Part shown: piece after piece, positions 17,909 through 26,577 of the stretch | Position numbering within the stretch: the first letter of the stretch is position 1 | Layout of the letters: each line of letters starts with the position of its first letter | Assembly (NCBI RefSeq): GCF_001282685.1 | Contig: NZ_LN875035.1 | Span: 2,980,411 to 3,044,410 of the forward strand | Origin: Niameybacter massiliensis | GTDB lineage: Bacteria; Bacillota; Clostridia; Lachnospirales; Cellulosilyticaceae | Length of the DNA: 64,000 nt | Direction: 5' to 3' | The notes under the pieces: model-generated | What the model was told of the DNA's origin: nothing | Database searches by the model: none | What the model saw: the letters and a program-made list of their open reading frames with translations, nothing else | Program-made: the position numbers and the translations under genes

Positions 17909-17947
17909 GCTTTTCAGTTATATTCTGCTAGAAAGGAGGTGAATTCC

Positions 17948-18643
17948 ATGCCACTTTCCATACAACAAGCACTTCTTACACCCAATATCTATAGCCGCCC
18001 TCAACTTCCACTTAAGCAAGTCAAGAAGCTTGTCATCCACTGGGTTGCTAACCCAGGCAGTTCTGCACTTGCCAATCGCAACTACTTCGAGAATCTTAAA
18101 AATGGCACCCGAGGCATCTATGCTAGCAGTCACTATATCGTAGGACTAAAAAGAGAGATTATCCAGTGCATCCCCGAGACAGAAGTGGCTTACCATGCCA
18201 AAAATGCCAATACCTACAGCCTCGGTATAGAAGTCTGCCACCTAGATGCTACAGGCGAGTTTAGCCCTACTACCTATGCAGCACTCATAGAACTTTGCAC
18301 CCACCTATGTTATACTCATACACTAGACCCAGCCACTGCTATCATCCGCCACTACGATGTTACCGGCAAAATCTGCCCTAAGTACTACGTCCATAACCCA
18401 GCCGCTTGGAGCAAACTCAAACACGATGTGGTCGCTAGCCTTAATGCACATTACTTACAAGTTTATCCCGATAACTTACCACAGCTTCTACCCCTTCAAC
18501 TCAACGGTACCCTTAGGCAAGTATCAGGTTTTGTTAAAGATGATCAATACTATGTCAAACTACGAGACTTGGAAGATTCCTATATTCAGATCGACTATGA
18601 CGAAGTAAAGAAAATGCCTGTGCTAAACCTTAAACCATTGTAG
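17948..18643 (+). CDS. N-acetylmuramoyl-L-alanine amidase (Amidase_2), phage-endolysin-like
   Basis: 231 residues. The ATG at 17948 follows a near-perfect AAAGGAGGTG; an in-frame GTG at 17939 overlaps that site. The Amidase_2 Zn2+ ligands are recognisable: His in KLVIHWVAN, His in IIRHYDVTGK and Cys in KICPKYY. The core also has YSLGIEVCHLDATGEFSP. The enzyme would cleave the bond between muramic acid and L-Ala of peptidoglycan. Residues ~178-231 form a small unrecognised tail that may bind wall. No signal peptide, as in endolysins. The gene is visibly richer in G+C and uses different codons (many GCC, ACC, CTA) from its neighbours, which suggests horizontal origin, probably prophage. No holin or other phage gene is next to it. 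Confidence 0.88.
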   Translation: MPLSIQQALLTPNIYSRPQLPLKQVKKLVIHWVANPGSSALANRNYFENLKNGTRGIYASSHYIVGLKREIIQCIPETEVAYHAKNANTYSLGIEVCHLDATGEFSPTTYAALIELCTHLCYTHTLDPATAIIRHYDVTGKICPKYYVHNPAAWSKLKHDVVASLNAHYLQVYPDNLPQLLPLQLNGTLRQVSGFVKDDQYYVKLRDLEDSYIQIDYDEVKKMPVLNLKPL

Positions 18644-18649
18644 AATTAC

Positions 18650-18705
18650 AACCCCAGCTTGAAAATCATTTCGGCTTATGATTTTCAAGCTGGGGTTATT
18701 ATTTA
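18650..18705 (+). terminator. Terminator of the amidase gene
   Basis: A perfect 20-bp stem (18650-18669 with 18678-18697), loop TTCGGCTT, followed by TTATTATTT. Seven bases after the amidase stop. Confidence 0.9.
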
Positions 18706-18739
18706 AGTTATCTATTGTAAAGGATGATATCATAGTGAA

Positions 18740-18821
18740 TAGCCTGATAGGATTCGAACCTACAACACACAGTTTAGCAAACCTGCTGAATTGTCATATA
18801 GAGTTCATTCACTAAAGGCTA
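18740..18821 (-). pseudogene. Decayed tRNA-like sequence
   Basis: Read on the minus strand, a 7-bp acceptor-like stem can form between the ends (TAGCCTT with CAGGCTA, one mismatch). There is a convincing T-arm (GTAGG-TTCGAAT-CCTAT) and an anticodon-like arm with loop TTGCTAA (GCT, serine-like). The D-arm region is not recognisable and there is no encoded CCA. It is most likely a tRNA relic. It shares its 3' half with the fragment at 23904-23955. The rest of the spacer to 19071 is AT-rich with no feature I can name. Confidence 0.5.
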
Positions 18822-19071
18822 TACTCTTTGATTTCCAACGAATATGATCTTTTATTGTTTTATTTTTCCACTTTATTCTAAATTTTATTTAAGATTTTAA
18901 TACAATACTCATTTTTCATGTCATTAAAACCTTTTGTGTTTTTTGTATCTTATCATTAATAAATCTATATATTAATAAAATTCATTCTACCACTTACAGT
19001 TTCTGCTAGCAATAAAAGGATTATTCGTGTTCTTCCTTGTTTAAAAACAAATTCTGTTTAGTACTGATTTG
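18822..19071. other. Featureless AT-rich spacer
   Basis: About 250 bases downstream of the leftward permease gene. I see no reading frame, no clear T-run terminator and no repeat beyond AT-rich words. Confidence 0.5.
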
Positions 19072-20889
19072 CTACATGTTATGCTCGTTTATTGTATCAA
19101 TTATCACCATGTTTCGAATTCGTTTTAATGGTGCATATATCGCAGCCGCAACCGCAAAGCATAAAAACAAAAGAATTATGATGATCGGCAAAACTGGAAA
19201 ACTCCAAGTTGCATAGCTAAAATGGCTGGTAATAAGACTGTTATATAAAAATTTACTCATACCCAAGCCAATTGCACAGCCAGCAATACATCCAAACAAC
19301 GCATAAGTAAATGCTTCAGCCGCTATCATTTTTGCTATTTGATGTGTATTCATCCCTACTGCACGCATTGCTCCATATTGTTTCATTCTAGCAGACACGC
19401 TCATAGAAATATTATTCATAATATTCAATATAGCAACCAACGTAATAATGATTAAAAATGCATATATGCATAAAACGAATGCTATATAAGTGCCAGAAGT
19501 CCGTTGGTCTCTCTGATCTCTAAAGATATATTTATCATCTGTTAGGTTACGAATTGCTTCCACGTTTTCATCAGTAGCTCCTTTTTCCATTTGAATCATA
19601 ACAAGTGAATAATTCGTTTCTCCTATTAACCTCTGAAATGTTTTGTCTGAAGTAATGATTGTCATCTTACCGTTAGTAACTCCATCATTACTGAATGGAT
19701 CACATTTTAATAAGCCTGCAATTTCTAATTTTTCAGTGCCTACTCTGATTTTATCTCCGATTTCCCAATTACTGTCTTTATCCCAAGTCGTTAAAACATA
19801 ATTGCTATCTCCATATACTTTTGAAATGTCACTACCTCTTTTTAGCATATTATCTTTTGTAAGACAATCTAAATCAAATGCATCATAAGAGATAATATCT
19901 ACCACATTTGATGACATGTTCTCATTGTTCATTTCTACTAGAACATCAAATGAACTTCTGCGTCCAAAAATATGCTTTATCTCCTGCATATCGTTCATAT
20001 TATCAAGCAGTTCACTGTCTATTGAATTCGAACCGTCTATACTCCAGATTTGAAGATCAGCAGTACTATACGATTGTGGCATAAGGTAGCCAACGAAATC
20101 AATTAGAACCGAAAAACACAAAAAGAGAATTATACTAATTGCAAATGATCCTGTCATAAGTATTAGTTTTTTCTTTACTTCTACTGCATGATGAATGCCA
20201 AGTGCAGTCTCTATCTTAAAAACATGCGTATTTATTTCATAATATGCCTTACTCTTATATTCTGAATTGCTTGAAATGGCTGTAGCAGGAGATACCTTTG
20301 CTGCCTGTTTTGCCGGAGTTCTAGCAGCAATCAAAACGGTAACTGTTCCCATCACCACTCCACTGATTATACCAATTATACTAATACCAAACAGTGGGAT
20401 AGTCGTAAATTCTTCACCAACACAAAACCGTAAAATCGCACATAATCCCCATGTAGCTACAATTCCAAGTAGAACTCCTATTGGAATTGCTACTGTACAC
20501 CAGTTAAGAGCTTCTAGCCTTACAAAACGGATAATCTGCTGTTTACTCATTCCAATACATCGCATCATTCCAAAGAATTTTGTTCTTTGGGCAACATTAC
20601 TATTTATACTACTTGAAATCATTAATGTACCTGCTATCATGATCAGTATAAATAATACAATAGCAGTTGGGAAAAGTGTTTTCCCCATTTCACTACCCAG
20701 AATATCATGAATCTTTAGCGCCCCATGTTTGGAAACTAATCTTGTTTCCTCCATTCGGATGCCCATCTCTGCCATGCTAAAAACTGCCGTTACTAAGAAT
20801 ACTGCAAAAATAATACATAGAAGTGTCATGCGATTTTGACGTTTATGCATCTTTGCGGAGATTGAGATAAGATCTAAATAACTTTTCAT
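19072..20889 (-). CDS. FtsX-family ABC transporter permease
   Basis: 605 residues from the ATG at 20889, which overlaps the stop of the ATPase gene (ATGA) and follows GAGGTGTG; an in-frame GTG nine bases upstream is less likely. TM1 is near residues 20-40. FtsX core one (VLFILIMIAGTLMISSSINS, FFGMMRCIGMSKQQI) is at ~85-190. A hinge helix pair follows around 235-265, then an extracellular domain (~270-430), and FtsX core two (YGAMRAVGMNTHQIAK) to the end. It belongs to transporters that expel or sense peptides and antibiotics or move lipoproteins. The first extracellular loop, between TM1 and TM2, is only ~40 residues, much shorter than the domain usually found there, so an in-frame deletion is possible. 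Confidence 0.88.
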   Translation of the reverse strand: MKSYLDLISISAKMHKRQNRMTLLCIIFAVFLVTAVFSMAEMGIRMEETRLVSKHGALKIHDILGSEMGKTLFPTAIVLFILIMIAGTLMISSSINSNVAQRTKFFGMMRCIGMSKQQIIRFVRLEALNWCTVAIPIGVLLGIVATWGLCAILRFCVGEEFTTIPLFGISIIGIISGVVMGTVTVLIAARTPAKQAAKVSPATAISSNSEYKSKAYYEINTHVFKIETALGIHHAVEVKKKLILMTGSFAISIILFLCFSVLIDFVGYLMPQSYSTADLQIWSIDGSNSIDSELLDNMNDMQEIKHIFGRRSSFDVLVEMNNENMSSNVVDIISYDAFDLDCLTKDNMLKRGSDISKVYGDSNYVLTTWDKDSNWEIGDKIRVGTEKLEIAGLLKCDPFSNDGVTNGKMTIITSDKTFQRLIGETNYSLVMIQMEKGATDENVEAIRNLTDDKYIFRDQRDQRTSGTYIAFVLCIYAFLIIITLVAILNIMNNISMSVSARMKQYGAMRAVGMNTHQIAKMIAAEAFTYALFGCIAGCAIGLGMSKFLYNSLITSHFSYATWSFPVLPIIIILLFLCFAVAAAIYAPLKRIRNMVIIDTINEHNM

Positions 20890-21569
20890 TCCACACACCT
20901 CTCAAAATCAGTTAAGACACCGTCCGATACTTGTAAGACACGATCTGCAGTCTGGGCAATTCTACGACTATGCGTAATCATGACAATCGTTTGCGCATAG
21001 TTTTTGGAAGCTTCCTTTAGCAATGCGATTACTTCACTGCTACTCTTAGAATCCAAATTACCTGTTGGTTCATCAGCTAATATTAGAGACGGACGCGTAA
21101 TTAACGCACGTCCAATGGCAACTCTTTGTTGTTGCCCACCAGATAATTGACTTGGTAGATGATTTCGCCGTTCTTTTAAGTTCAATACTGTCAGCAGTTC
21201 TTCCAAATACTTTTTATCTGTCTTTTGATAATCAAGTAGTAATGGGAATATAATGTTCTGCTCAACTGTAAGTTCCGGAATTAAGTTAAATGCCTGAAAA
21301 ATAAATCCTATATTTCTACGGCGAAAGACTGTAAGCTCCTTGTCTTTCATTTGAAAAGTATCATTTCCATCAATAAAAACAGTTCCAGAAGTAGGCGTAT
21401 CGAGAGCTCCCAATAGATTAAGAAGCGTACTTTTGCCAGATCCAGACTCACCAACTACCGCCACAAATTCTCCTTTTGGAATAGAAAAGCTTACGTTTTT
21501 TAATGCTTGTACAGCAGCTTCACCTCTACCATAAGTTTTAGAAATAGATTTCACTTCTAATAAGTTCAT
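20886..21569 (-). CDS. ABC transporter ATP-binding protein (MacB/LolD/BceA type)
   Basis: 227 residues with all ATPase motifs: Walker A GESGSGKST, Q-loop FIFQAFNL, signature LSGGQQQRVAIGRAL, Walker B LILADEPTGNLD and H-loop MITHSRRI. The ADEPTGNLD form is typical of the FtsX-associated subfamily. It is preceded by GAGAGGTAATAGA and overlaps the permease start by 4 nt, so the two are translationally coupled. Acts at the membrane to power the adjacent permease. Confidence 0.95.
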   Translation of the reverse strand: MNLLEVKSISKTYGRGEAAVQALKNVSFSIPKGEFVAVVGESGSGKSTLLNLLGALDTPTSGTVFIDGNDTFQMKDKELTVFRRRNIGFIFQAFNLIPELTVEQNIIFPLLLDYQKTDKKYLEELLTVLNLKERRNHLPSQLSGGQQQRVAIGRALITRPSLILADEPTGNLDSKSSSEVIALLKEASKNYAQTIVMITHSRRIAQTADRVLQVSDGVLTDFERCVE

Positions 21570-21644
21570 TCTATTACCTCTCTTTCTGTTTCAAACTATA
21601 TCCAAAGAATACTGTACGAATCCTACTAAAAAATGAATTTCACC

Positions 21645-22682
21645 TTACAATTTTGTAGGAATTAAAAAATTAATAACAAAATTAGTACCAATGCCTAATT
21701 CACTATCCACTTCAATCACACCGTTATGCGCCTCAATAATAGCCTTAGAAAGCGGCAATCCTAGCCCAATTCCTGGAATATCTTTTGAAAATCTACTACG
21801 ATAAAAGCGTTTAAAAATAAAGTATCGGTCCTCTGGGTAGATTCCGCTGCCATTATCCTTTATCATAATCTGCACAACTGAGGCAAATTGCATCCACTCA
21901 ATATGTATTTTGTCACCCTTTTTGGTATGATCAAGTGCATTTTTTACAATATTATCAATTGCCTCAATGAGCCAATCCTGGTCACATAACAAGGTTATGG
22001 TTTCATCTCCAGTCAAACTAATTTCCTTTTCTTCCTGTTTTACACGAAATAAAAAATGTTTTTGTACTCGTTTCATCATTTCTGATACGTTCTCTTCCCT
22101 TTTATTAATTAAGATAGTTCCCGCATCAAACTTTGCAATTTTCAAGAGATTTTGTACAAGTGTTTCTATTCGATCCAGTTCCTGCTCCGAAAGATCTATG
22201 AATTCTTGGATTGTTGGCAGATTTTCTGCTTCACCTTGTAGAATACCGTTATATATATTAAGGGCTGCAAGCGGTGTCTTTAACTGATGAGAAATATCTG
22301 CTATCGTATTTTTCAGGAACTCCTTTGATCTTACTTCATTTTCTACATGGGCACTTAAAATCGAAGCTAAGGAATTTACCTTGTGGAATAACTGATACAA
22401 CTCCCCCTCTTCATTACAAGCAATCCGGGCATTTGGATTACCCTTAATATATTCTGCAACTTGTTCAGTAGCTGTTTCAATGATCTTTTGCTGCTCCTTA
22501 AAATACCTGTAACAAACGATCATAATTATCATCGCCATGCACAAGGAACATAGAAAGATATAAAGTGCTGAATTCTTAACACCATACTTCATAAAAATAA
22601 CTGCTGCAATAGAAAAGGAGGCTATACACGCCCATATTCTATAAAAAAGAGTCTTTATTTTATTATTTACTAGTATTTTCAT
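21645..22682 (-). CDS. Sensor histidine kinase, probably intramembrane-sensing
   Basis: 345 residues. Two membrane helices (~14-31 and ~38-58) are separated by only a few residues, so there is almost no external sensor domain, as in BceS-like kinases. A HAMP-like linker is followed by HisKA with the phosphorylated His at residue 132 (ISHQLKTPLAAL). The HATPase domain carries the N box (NIVKNALDHT), G1 (DNGSGI) and G2 (GIGLGLPLSKAI). It is 8 nt after the response regulator and 75 nt before the ATPase. Such kinases normally respond to the adjacent ABC transporter and antimicrobial peptides. That role is inferred from gene order. Confidence 0.93.
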   Translation of the reverse strand: MKILVNNKIKTLFYRIWACIASFSIAAVIFMKYGVKNSALYIFLCSLCMAMIIMIVCYRYFKEQQKIIETATEQVAEYIKGNPNARIACNEEGELYQLFHKVNSLASILSAHVENEVRSKEFLKNTIADISHQLKTPLAALNIYNGILQGEAENLPTIQEFIDLSEQELDRIETLVQNLLKIAKFDAGTILINKREENVSEMMKRVQKHFLFRVKQEEKEISLTGDETITLLCDQDWLIEAIDNIVKNALDHTKKGDKIHIEWMQFASVVQIMIKDNGSGIYPEDRYFIFKRFYRSRFSKDIPGIGLGLPLSKAIIEAHNGVIEVDSELGIGTNFVINFLIPTKL

Positions 22683-22690
22683 TACTCACC

Positions 22691-23377
22691 TCAACCAATC
22701 AAATTCCATTTGTATCCCATACGACGAATAGTAATAATCCTTTTAGGGTTGCTTGGGTCATCCTCAATTTTCTTGCGCAATCTACGAATGTATACAGTTA
22801 GTGTATTACTATCTACATAGTTTTCATTGCAATCCCATAACTGCCCTAAAATTTGTTCTGCTGAAAATACTCTTCCGGGATTCTCCATAAATAAGCACAG
22901 CAACTTATATTCTCCTGTGGTTAATTCAATCAGTTGATTATTTTTATAAACTTCACTTTTTAGAAGCTTTACTTTTATGTTATTTGAATTCAATTCTGCT
23001 TCTGTCTGGGCAAAATTATTACTTCTACGAAGCAATGCATTTATTCTGGACATAAACACAGCTAGCTTAAAGGGCTTTGTAATGTAATCGTCTCCGCCTA
23101 AATCAAGTCCCATTATAATATCAGTTTCTTCATCAGCCGCTGTTAGGAATATAATGGGCACCTTTGAGGTCTGTCGAATTTTTTTACATATATCAAAACC
23201 ACTGCCGTCCGGCAAGGAAACATCTAAAATTACTAAATCGTATTTGCCATCTAACCACATAGTATCAACTTCGTAACTAGTACGAGCAATGTCCAATTCA
23301 TAGCCCTGTTTTTTTATAGAAAAAGTCAGTCCATTAATTAAACTCAAATCATCCTCAACTAAAAATATCCTTTTCAT
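22691..23377 (-). CDS. OmpR-family response regulator
   Basis: 228 residues. The receiver domain has the acidic pair ED at 8-9, phosphorylated Asp52 (LVILDVSLPDG), Thr in FLTAADEE and Lys in ITKPF. The C-terminal winged helix (~130-225) has LTTGEYKLLCLFMENPGRVF and the recognition-helix end YIRRLRKKIEDDP. It is the first gene of the four-gene operon RR-HK-ATPase-permease, start after AAAGGATGATAAAAGTAA. It probably activates the operon that contains it. Confidence 0.95.
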   Translation of the reverse strand: MKRIFLVEDDLSLINGLTFSIKKQGYELDIARTSYEVDTMWLDGKYDLVILDVSLPDGSGFDICKKIRQTSKVPIIFLTAADEETDIIMGLDLGGDDYITKPFKLAVFMSRINALLRRSNNFAQTEAELNSNNIKVKLLKSEVYKNNQLIELTTGEYKLLCLFMENPGRVFSAEQILGQLWDCNENYVDSNTLTVYIRRLRKKIEDDPSNPKRIITIRRMGYKWNLIG

Positions 23378-23851
23378 TTACTTTTATCATCCTTTAATTT
23401 ATTGAGTTTGTACTCATATTAGTAGTTTACTCTACATCTCTCAGAATCACCTAGAATGTCTTATTTTTAAGTTCTAAGCATATTACATGCAATAATAATT
23501 GATTTTCATTATACCCCTTTACTCTAATAAAATAGTATCAACAGAATTATATTAAAAATTAATAGAATAGCTATTGAACTTTACTTCAGTATACTATACT
23601 CGCACTGAAACATTAGGATTTTTTTCATCCTGCCACTTCCTTACACTAATTCATGACTTAATCAAATTAATATTTCCTTATGTAATATGTTCTTATGAAT
23701 ATAATTTACTAAAGCAAAATACTTATAAAACTGTCATTCGCTATATCTCAATGAGTGTCCTCCATTTGACGCCCTAAAGATGACGACTGCTTGGAAAAAG
23801 GTGCTATTACTCATCACTAATTGTAATTTACCGTTATCTCCTTATTAAAGC
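23378..23851. other. AT-rich promoter region of the two-component/ABC operon
   Basis: About 470 bases. The part next to 23377 must contain the leftward promoter of the operon. I see no convincing -35/-10 pair. A possible 67-codon frame at 23574-23777 (plus) has no ribosome-binding site and no recognisable content, and I do not call it a gene. Confidence 0.4.
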
Positions 23852-23897
23852 AAAAAGCCCTACAACCCTTGATAACCAAGTAATTGTAAGGCTTTAT
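23852..23897 (-). terminator. Terminator of the transglutaminase/fucosidase operon
   Basis: AAAGCCCTACAA (about 23854-23865) pairs with TTGTAAGGCTTT (about 23884-23895), one wobble; a five-T run follows on the minus strand. It lies ~60 nt after the stop at 23956, with the tRNA-like fragment in between. Confidence 0.75.
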
Positions 23898-23903
23898 TCA
23901 TTG

Positions 23904-23955
23904 CACCTGATAGGATTCAAACCTATCACATACGGTTTATTAAACCGCTAAATTA
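23904..23955 (-). pseudogene. 3'-half tRNA-like fragment
   Basis: On the minus strand an anticodon-like arm (GCGGT-TTAATAA-ACCGT) and a perfect T-arm (ATAGG-TTTGAAT-CCTAT) are present, but the acceptor 5' strand and D-arm are missing. It runs directly into the stop codon at 23956. The plus-strand text CCTGATAGGATTC-AACCT is shared with the sequence at 18743-18761, in the same orientation. Probably a relic of an integration or duplication event. Confidence 0.5.
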
Positions 23956-26517
23956 TTATTTACTTTCAAGATATTTAAGAAGCATTGTTCCAATACCTAC
24001 GTTATAGCCTGCAATTGCCATACTTGCAATCATAGGTTTATTCATAACAAAGGCAAGAGGGAATTTCTTATCTAAGATATCAAAGTCTTCGTATAAGTAT
24101 ACGAGGTCTTCTTTCTTATAGCCTACATAGACTTGAATAAATGGCAGTGCTTGTAATGTTTTTTGTAACGTTGGATTCTCTAAATCCTCTGTTTCTTCTA
24201 CTACAAGGACAACATTTGGTTTTTGTTCTAAGTACTGCTCTTTTGCTTTAATCATTTCATTGAGAAGATGTTCTGTTGGCTCTGCACCTGCATCAAGGAA
24301 GGCTACAATATTTCTTGTGTCTTCTATCACTTCTGAAAGCTCACATATATCTCCATTTGTATTCATGAAGTTTGTTTCTTTTACTACGATTTCTTTTTGA
24401 TGTGCGCTATTTACTTCTGCAAGCTTCACACCTAATTCTACTGTTTCATTTTCTTTAATTGCTACATAATAAAGGTTAGCATGTACTGTACCTGATGCTT
24501 CTCTATTGACAGTGATTACACGGTACTCACCTGCTTCAACAAGATAGCTCATTTTGCCCTCAGCCCAGTCACCTGTCTCTAACCAAAGTGTACGGTAAAC
24601 ACCATTTACATAGCGCCCTACTGTATAAGTCTTCATATATTCATGAACAGTTTCATCTTCAGCTTTTAAAGTAAGTGTGCTATTTTTAACGACTTCTTCT
24701 TGTTGTACGCCTACTTCAATTTCTACCCAAGTTCCATCTTGGAAGTAGCTCATATTACCATTTTCTTTGTTTAATCTTGCTGGGATACCAAGTGTTCTAC
24801 AAATCGCTACAAATAGAATCTTTTTAGATGCTACGTGTCCAAGTCTTACTTTCATAACACCTACAGGTAGTGCACATAAGTAACCATTTTGAGCACTTGT
24901 AGCTGTTGCAATATATTCATCTACAAAGTCATAAATACTTCTTGGATTTTGTTTAAAGCTTGCAACTTGTGCCCCGTCAAAGAATACTTCTAGTCCTTGA
25001 CGGTAAGGTGTGATCTTTTCTGTTGCAATACGTGGTGCTAAGATCCCTTTTACAAATACTGTTTCTTCAAAGTTATCTTTGAACTGCATTGCATGTTGTA
25101 AGTGTGCTTTTAAAGTTTCACAGCTTGTATCTGAAAGATCTTTTGTATTCATTGTATCAAGCATCTTCACTTTATAAGCGAGAAGGTCTTTTGTTGCTTC
25201 ATCTGTAAAGAATGCTTGAATCTCTTCATAATTACCACGTGCAGATTCTAGGTGTTTAGCTACACCTTCTTCAAATGGTGCAAAATCCTTTGCCCATTCA
25301 CGTGCTTTATCACCTAAGAAGAATGTCCCTGCAAAGGCATTTCTTATACTTTGTGCCTCTTGATGGCGTGCTTCATGACGTTTTTTAGTTTCTTCGTCAA
25401 TGGCATTCTCATCTGGAGATGCACCTTTTGGTGGTACAAGTGTAATCGTTTCTACAAGTCCTGGTGTACGTTCTTTATCTGTAAGAACAATAGTTAAATG
25501 ATCTTCTAAACGTACATCGATTTGGTCATACGTTGCAATGCCATCTTTATGTACATAGATTAATAGATCTCCAAATCCTGTTGTAAACTTGGCTTGACCT
25601 AATGCATTTGTTTCAAGCTCTGTAAGAGGGAAAAGTTCTCCGTAGTTGACTACTTCAAATCTTACTTTTGCACCTTCTACTGGATTGCCTGCTGGATCAT
25701 TAACTGTAATCGTAATTTCTTTTGTTGCTGCATAACGATCTAGAGTATTGACTTCTGTTGCACTGTCTGTTTGACGTGTAATCAGTTCATTTTCTACCGT
25801 TGTTGCAAATACTTTGCTACCTATAAGCATCCCACGAGATGCTGAAAGTTGGAACCAACCTGAATCAAGTGTCGCTTCTGGCTCACAAGCACCTAAGAAA
25901 TGCCACTCACCGTCTGTCCATACTTCTACCCATGCATGGTTATCATCACAGTGTGCCCATCTTGGTGTGTAAGCTTGTCTTGCAGGAATCCCTACACTTC
26001 TAAAGGCTGCTACGCCAAGTACAGATTCTTCTCCACATCTTCCATATGCATTACGGATAGTTGTAAGTGGATCTGTTGTTCTTGAATCTGTTGTTTGATA
26101 TGTTGCTTTTTCAAAGCACCAATAGTTGATAATAAGTGCTGCTTCTTGCATGCTCTTACCTTCAATTCTTGGGTAAAGCTCTTCAAAGAAATCATCTTTA
26201 TAAAACTCAATGTACTCATTACTCATACGGTATTGAAGGACATAGTTTAAGAATAACCCACCTGTAAGTTTATCTCCCCAAGGTACTATTTGACGTACTT
26301 TAAGCGCTTGTCTTACAAACTTAAGGAAAAGTGCACCATCATGGTTTGCAAGGTCTTGTTCTGGCATGAATGCATAAAGGTATTTTAAGCAAATAGCTTC
26401 ATCTTCATTACACTCAGTAAGTACCCCAAAAAGCTCCTCTTCTCTATGTTTAGCTGCTTCCCTTACAGCTACGAAGCGTTCTTCAATAATCTGTCTGTGT
26501 TCATTACTTACTAACAT
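23956..26517 (-). CDS. Multidomain transglutaminase-like protein with thioredoxin-like C-terminus
   Basis: 853 residues, no signal peptide. Residues ~100-230 are a transglutaminase-like core. The catalytic Cys is in AYGRCGEESVLGVAAFRSVG, the His in DNHAWVEVW, and the acid follows in FLGACEPEA. Residues ~265-345 form an Ig/carboxypeptidase-regulatory-like domain (PAGNPVEGAKVRFEV). A helical part follows (~370-500), then a second transglutaminase-like region (~540-620, LFVAICRTLGIPARLNKENG) with no catalytic Cys. The last ~120 residues resemble a thioredoxin-like fold without CxxC. It is the last gene of an operon with GH29, GH18 and GH29 enzymes. It might cleave or deamidate the peptide part of glycopeptides, but that is speculative. 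Confidence 0.75.
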   Translation of the reverse strand: MLVSNEHRQIIEERFVAVREAAKHREEELFGVLTECNEDEAICLKYLYAFMPEQDLANHDGALFLKFVRQALKVRQIVPWGDKLTGGLFLNYVLQYRMSNEYIEFYKDDFFEELYPRIEGKSMQEAALIINYWCFEKATYQTTDSRTTDPLTTIRNAYGRCGEESVLGVAAFRSVGIPARQAYTPRWAHCDDNHAWVEVWTDGEWHFLGACEPEATLDSGWFQLSASRGMLIGSKVFATTVENELITRQTDSATEVNTLDRYAATKEITITVNDPAGNPVEGAKVRFEVVNYGELFPLTELETNALGQAKFTTGFGDLLIYVHKDGIATYDQIDVRLEDHLTIVLTDKERTPGLVETITLVPPKGASPDENAIDEETKKRHEARHQEAQSIRNAFAGTFFLGDKAREWAKDFAPFEEGVAKHLESARGNYEEIQAFFTDEATKDLLAYKVKMLDTMNTKDLSDTSCETLKAHLQHAMQFKDNFEETVFVKGILAPRIATEKITPYRQGLEVFFDGAQVASFKQNPRSIYDFVDEYIATATSAQNGYLCALPVGVMKVRLGHVASKKILFVAICRTLGIPARLNKENGNMSYFQDGTWVEIEVGVQQEEVVKNSTLTLKAEDETVHEYMKTYTVGRYVNGVYRTLWLETGDWAEGKMSYLVEAGEYRVITVNREASGTVHANLYYVAIKENETVELGVKLAEVNSAHQKEIVVKETNFMNTNGDICELSEVIEDTRNIVAFLDAGAEPTEHLLNEMIKAKEQYLEQKPNVVLVVEETEDLENPTLQKTLQALPFIQVYVGYKKEDLVYLYEDFDILDKKFPLAFVMNKPMIASMAIAGYNVGIGTMLLKYLESK

Positions 26518-26577
26518 AATACGCCTACTTTCTAGTTCAACATTTTGTTGTTATTTATCTCTTCTATTATAAACAAT

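Larger units (their letters stand above)
17276..17947. other. Untranslated structured stretch, candidate large ncRNA or prophage relic
   Basis: About 670 bases without a convincing reading frame. From ~17400 to ~17910 the sequence is clearly richer in G+C than ordinary spacers here, strongly pyrimidine-biased on the plus strand (purine-rich on the minus), and contains nested stems. A TATAAT-like word lies near 17350. Coding tests by eye in all six frames show frequent stops and no recognisable protein. It abuts a phage-like amidase of similar composition and lies near a decayed tRNA-like sequence. It could be a large structured RNA on the minus strand, or a decayed mobile element. I cannot tell which. 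Confidence 0.4.

Noticed and set aside
17276-17947. A group II intron or IS element
   Set aside because: No domain V-like hairpin, no reverse transcriptase or transposase frame, and no flanking target duplication that I can see.
18740-18821. A functional tRNA-Ser(GCT)
   Set aside because: The D-arm cannot be folded, the acceptor has a mismatch, there is no long variable arm and no encoded CCA; a relic is more likely.
23574-23777. A 67-codon plus-strand reading frame
   Set aside because: No ribosome-binding site, AT-rich random-looking composition and no recognisable domain; it lies in the promoter region of the leftward two-component operon.
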